NCBI GenBank assembly: GCA_964406605.1
Contig: CAYOSF010000015.1
Coordinates: 1-64,000 of the forward strand
Length of the DNA stretch: 64,000 bases
Direction of reading: 5' to 3'
From: CAYOSF01 sp964406605
Lineage (GTDB): Bacteria > Chloroflexota > Dehalococcoidia > DSTF01 > RBG-16-68-14
Shown here one piece after another: positions 62,317-64,000 of the stretch (its first letter is position 1; the number at the start of each line of letters is the position of its first letter). The position numbers and the translations under genes were made by a program. Below the pieces are notes generated by a model. That model was not told where the DNA came from and searched no databases. It saw only the letters and a list, made by a program, of their open reading frames with translations.

Positions 62317-63405
62317 ATGAGCTTTGATCTGCATTTCACGGATGAGGACTGGGCCCGCACCGAGCGCGACTGGACGGCGTGGTGGAGCGGCGAGCTGGAG
62401 CGGCCCCTCGTACTCATCAACGACTTCGTTCAACGCCAGGACGGCCAGTTGCCTGAGCTGCCCGCGTTCACCAGCAATCTTCCACTGGACATGCCCGCGG
62501 AGGAGGTGGTCGACCGGGTACAGGCCTACCTGGAGGCCACGCGATTCTACGGCGATGCCTTCCCCCGCTGGTGGCCCAACTTCGGCCCGGGCATCGTCGC
62601 CGGATTCCTCGGTGCCGAAGTGCACTCCATGCGCGACACCGTCTGGTTCGAACCGGCGGAGGAGGTCGAGATCGCAGGGCTGCGTCCGACCTACGATCCC
62701 GACAACGTGTGGTGGAAGCGGGTGAAGGATCTGACGGCGGCCGCCGCGGAGCGCTGGGGCCCCCGGGTTGTCTTGGGTCACACCGATCTCGGCGGCAACC
62801 TCGACATCATCGCCTCCCTCCGGCGCACGGAGCGGCTCTTGCTGGAGCTGTCAGACGCCCCGGAGGAGGTGGCGCGCCTGCTGGGCGAGGTCACGCGCCT
62901 GTGGCTGCGCTACTACGACGAGCTGCACGAGATCATCCGCCGGGGTGCGCGGGGAACGACTCCCTGGGCGCCCATCTGGTCTGCGCGCCGATGCTACATG
63001 CTGCAGTGTGACTTCTCCTACATGATCTCGCCGGCCATGTTCGAGCGCTTCGTGATGCCGGACTTGACGGCCTGCTGCGATGCGCTGGACGACCCGTTCT
63101 ACCACCTCGACGGCGAAGGGCAGATAACGCACCTGGACCTGCTGATTTCGATTGAGCGGCTTCGGGGCATCCAGTGGATCCCCGGCGACGGCGCGCCGCC
63201 ACCGGAGCGCTGGCTGCCGTTGCTGGCACGGATCCGGGATGGCGGCAAGCTGTGTCAGCTCTTCGTGAGCGCTGAGGGCGCCATGACCATCGTCCGCGAG
63301 CTGGGCGGCCGCGGCTTCGCGTTCCAGCTCTTGGAGCTCATGAGCGAAGAAAAGGCTGGAGAGTTCCTTGCCGCGCTTGCAGCCGCCGACGCCGGCACGC
63401 ATTGA
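62317..63405 (+). CDS. Uroporphyrinogen decarboxylase/MtaA-family protein
   Basis: 362 aa TIM-barrel protein. Family features are the segments VVLGHTDLGGNLDIIASLRR, WAPIWSARRCYMLQCDFSYMISPAMFERFVMPDL and DPFYHLDGEGQITHLDLLISI. The barrel resembles UroD-related corrinoid methyltransferases (MtaA/CmuA-like) and uncharacterised members more than true HemE. A His-x-Asp in YHLDG could bind a metal or tetrapyrrole. ATG follows a region with TACCTCCC and no strong purine box. Function is unknown. Confidence 0.8.
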   Translation: MSFDLHFTDEDWARTERDWTAWWSGELERPLVLINDFVQRQDGQLPELPAFTSNLPLDMPAEEVVDRVQAYLEATRFYGDAFPRWWPNFGPGIVAGFLGAEVHSMRDTVWFEPAEEVEIAGLRPTYDPDNVWWKRVKDLTAAAAERWGPRVVLGHTDLGGNLDIIASLRRTERLLLELSDAPEEVARLLGEVTRLWLRYYDELHEIIRRGARGTTPWAPIWSARRCYMLQCDFSYMISPAMFERFVMPDLTACCDALDDPFYHLDGEGQITHLDLLISIERLRGIQWIPGDGAPPPERWLPLLARIRDGGKLCQLFVSAEGAMTIVRELGGRGFAFQLLELMSEEKAGEFLAALAAADAGTH

Positions 63406-63540
63406 GGGCCACCAGGTTATCGTGACAAGGACCGCGCCAGCCCGGCGCCTCTTGACCGATGTCTAGCTCCGGGCCACAGCGTGAGCGTGCTGCGGGTCTG
63501 ACCCTTGGTCGGTGGGAACGGCAACGTAGAAACGCGCGCG

Positions 63541-63903
63541 TCAAGCCGGAAACTCAGCCGTCTCGGCCCGCTCGACGACCGCGCGACAGAGCCGCGACAG
63601 ATCGACCGGACGCCCCTGCGCTCCGAGCAGGCGCATCTCGCAGGGGTCTTCCCGCTGGAACAGGTCGGCCCGGACCCCCCGTCGCCGCAACTCCTCGTAC
63701 AAGCCGACCGCCGACTTCAGCGCGCGCAACCAACTCGTCGGTTCTGCCTCGTGACCGTGGCCGGCGGCGCGAAAGCTGACGCCCTGCCGCTCGCTGATAG
63801 GCATGATGTGCGGCGGAAGATCGTCTTCGTAGGCCATGCGGAGGGCGTCAACTAGGGACGGCCAGTCGTCCGGGTCGACTCTCACTCGAAATCCACAGCA
63901 CAT
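63541..63903 (-). CDS. Hypothetical protein
   Basis: 120 aa, not recognised. It begins MCCGFRVRVDPDDWPSLVDAL and has acidic and basic helices (TSWLRALKSAVGLYEELRRRG; VDLSRLCRAVVERAE) around a short beta core, with no signal or membrane segment. ATG 63903 follows GGAAAGCTCCC. The frame continues to a TTG at 63930 without gain. It converges on the UroD-family gene. Confidence 0.5.
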   Translation of the reverse strand: MCCGFRVRVDPDDWPSLVDALRMAYEDDLPPHIMPISERQGVSFRAAGHGHEAEPTSWLRALKSAVGLYEELRRRGVRADLFQREDPCEMRLLGAQGRPVDLSRLCRAVVERAETAEFPA

Positions 63904-64000
63904 GGGAGCTTTCCACACACTCCGCGGCAACGCCGTCCAGCACTGCCTCTCATGAGTAGTCTACTACGTTTCGGCGCGAATCTCCTGCCGGCGCATCTGC

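Overview
This is a high-GC, gene-dense bacterial chromosome segment. It has short intergenic gaps, many 4-base start/stop overlaps, GTG/TTG starts, and no transposase, CRISPR array, rRNA or tRNA that I can see. Several features suggest a single-membrane, high-GC lineage, most plausibly Chloroflexota (inference only). They are a Tad pilus locus with no outer-membrane secretin or pilotin, an ECF vitamin transporter, a TreT-type trehalose synthase, oxygen-related accessory genes, and a 'TGTCATGCTGAGCG...CGCTCAGGGTGAC' type palindromic repeat.

Layout. 1-3126: the end of a phosphate operon (pstC fragment, pstA, pstB, phoU). 3168-9592: a carbohydrate/nucleoside region with a TIM-barrel-like protein, a frameshifted PHP-like hydrolase, a nucleoside hydrolase, a GRAM/PH-like protein, a GH4 glycosidase and a CoA-binding protein. 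Pieces of the nucleoside hydrolase are duplicated on both sides of it. 9929-20688: two winged-helix regulators with degenerate receivers, a degenerate histidine-kinase-like protein, then flp, tadE, tadG, cpaB, cpaE, cpaF, tadB, tadC and a DUF192 gene. 20891-28131: a lipoprotein polysaccharide deacetylase, a methyltransferase, and a glycogen-debranching/BON/glycosyltransferase/TreT cluster. 28657-32460: an FtsX/MacB-type exporter with a PadR regulator and a palindromic operator. 32736-35371: asparagine synthetase coupled to a CDP-alcohol phosphatidyltransferase.

35404-47274 is a long minus-strand sugar-phosphate block: HAD phosphatase and fba, then tkt, rpiB, tal, pgi, gnd, zwf, pgl, a ROK kinase and a DinB-like protein. 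It carries both branches of the pentose phosphate pathway except rpe, mostly with overlapping reading frames. 47627-53374 holds stand-alone genes: an MBL hydrolase, a short pyrophosphatase-like protein, a methyltransferase, a YyaL-type thioredoxin-domain protein and an acyl-CoA dehydrogenase.

53439-59376 is the most interesting part. On the minus strand, a cobalamin riboswitch precedes an operon. It encodes a secreted, membrane-anchored alpha/alpha-toroid repeat protein, EcfT, a fused EcfA1-EcfA2 ATPase, a secreted and anchored DUF4430-like protein, and an ECF S-component-like membrane protein. The toroid and DUF4430 folds are the two domains that make up animal intrinsic factor and transcobalamin. 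The operon therefore looks like a bacterial, two-polypeptide corrinoid-capture device feeding an ECF importer. The window ends with an SDR, a tiny DUF1059 protein, an ABM protein, an ODP-like diiron protein, a UroD/MtaA-family protein and a small hypothetical gene.
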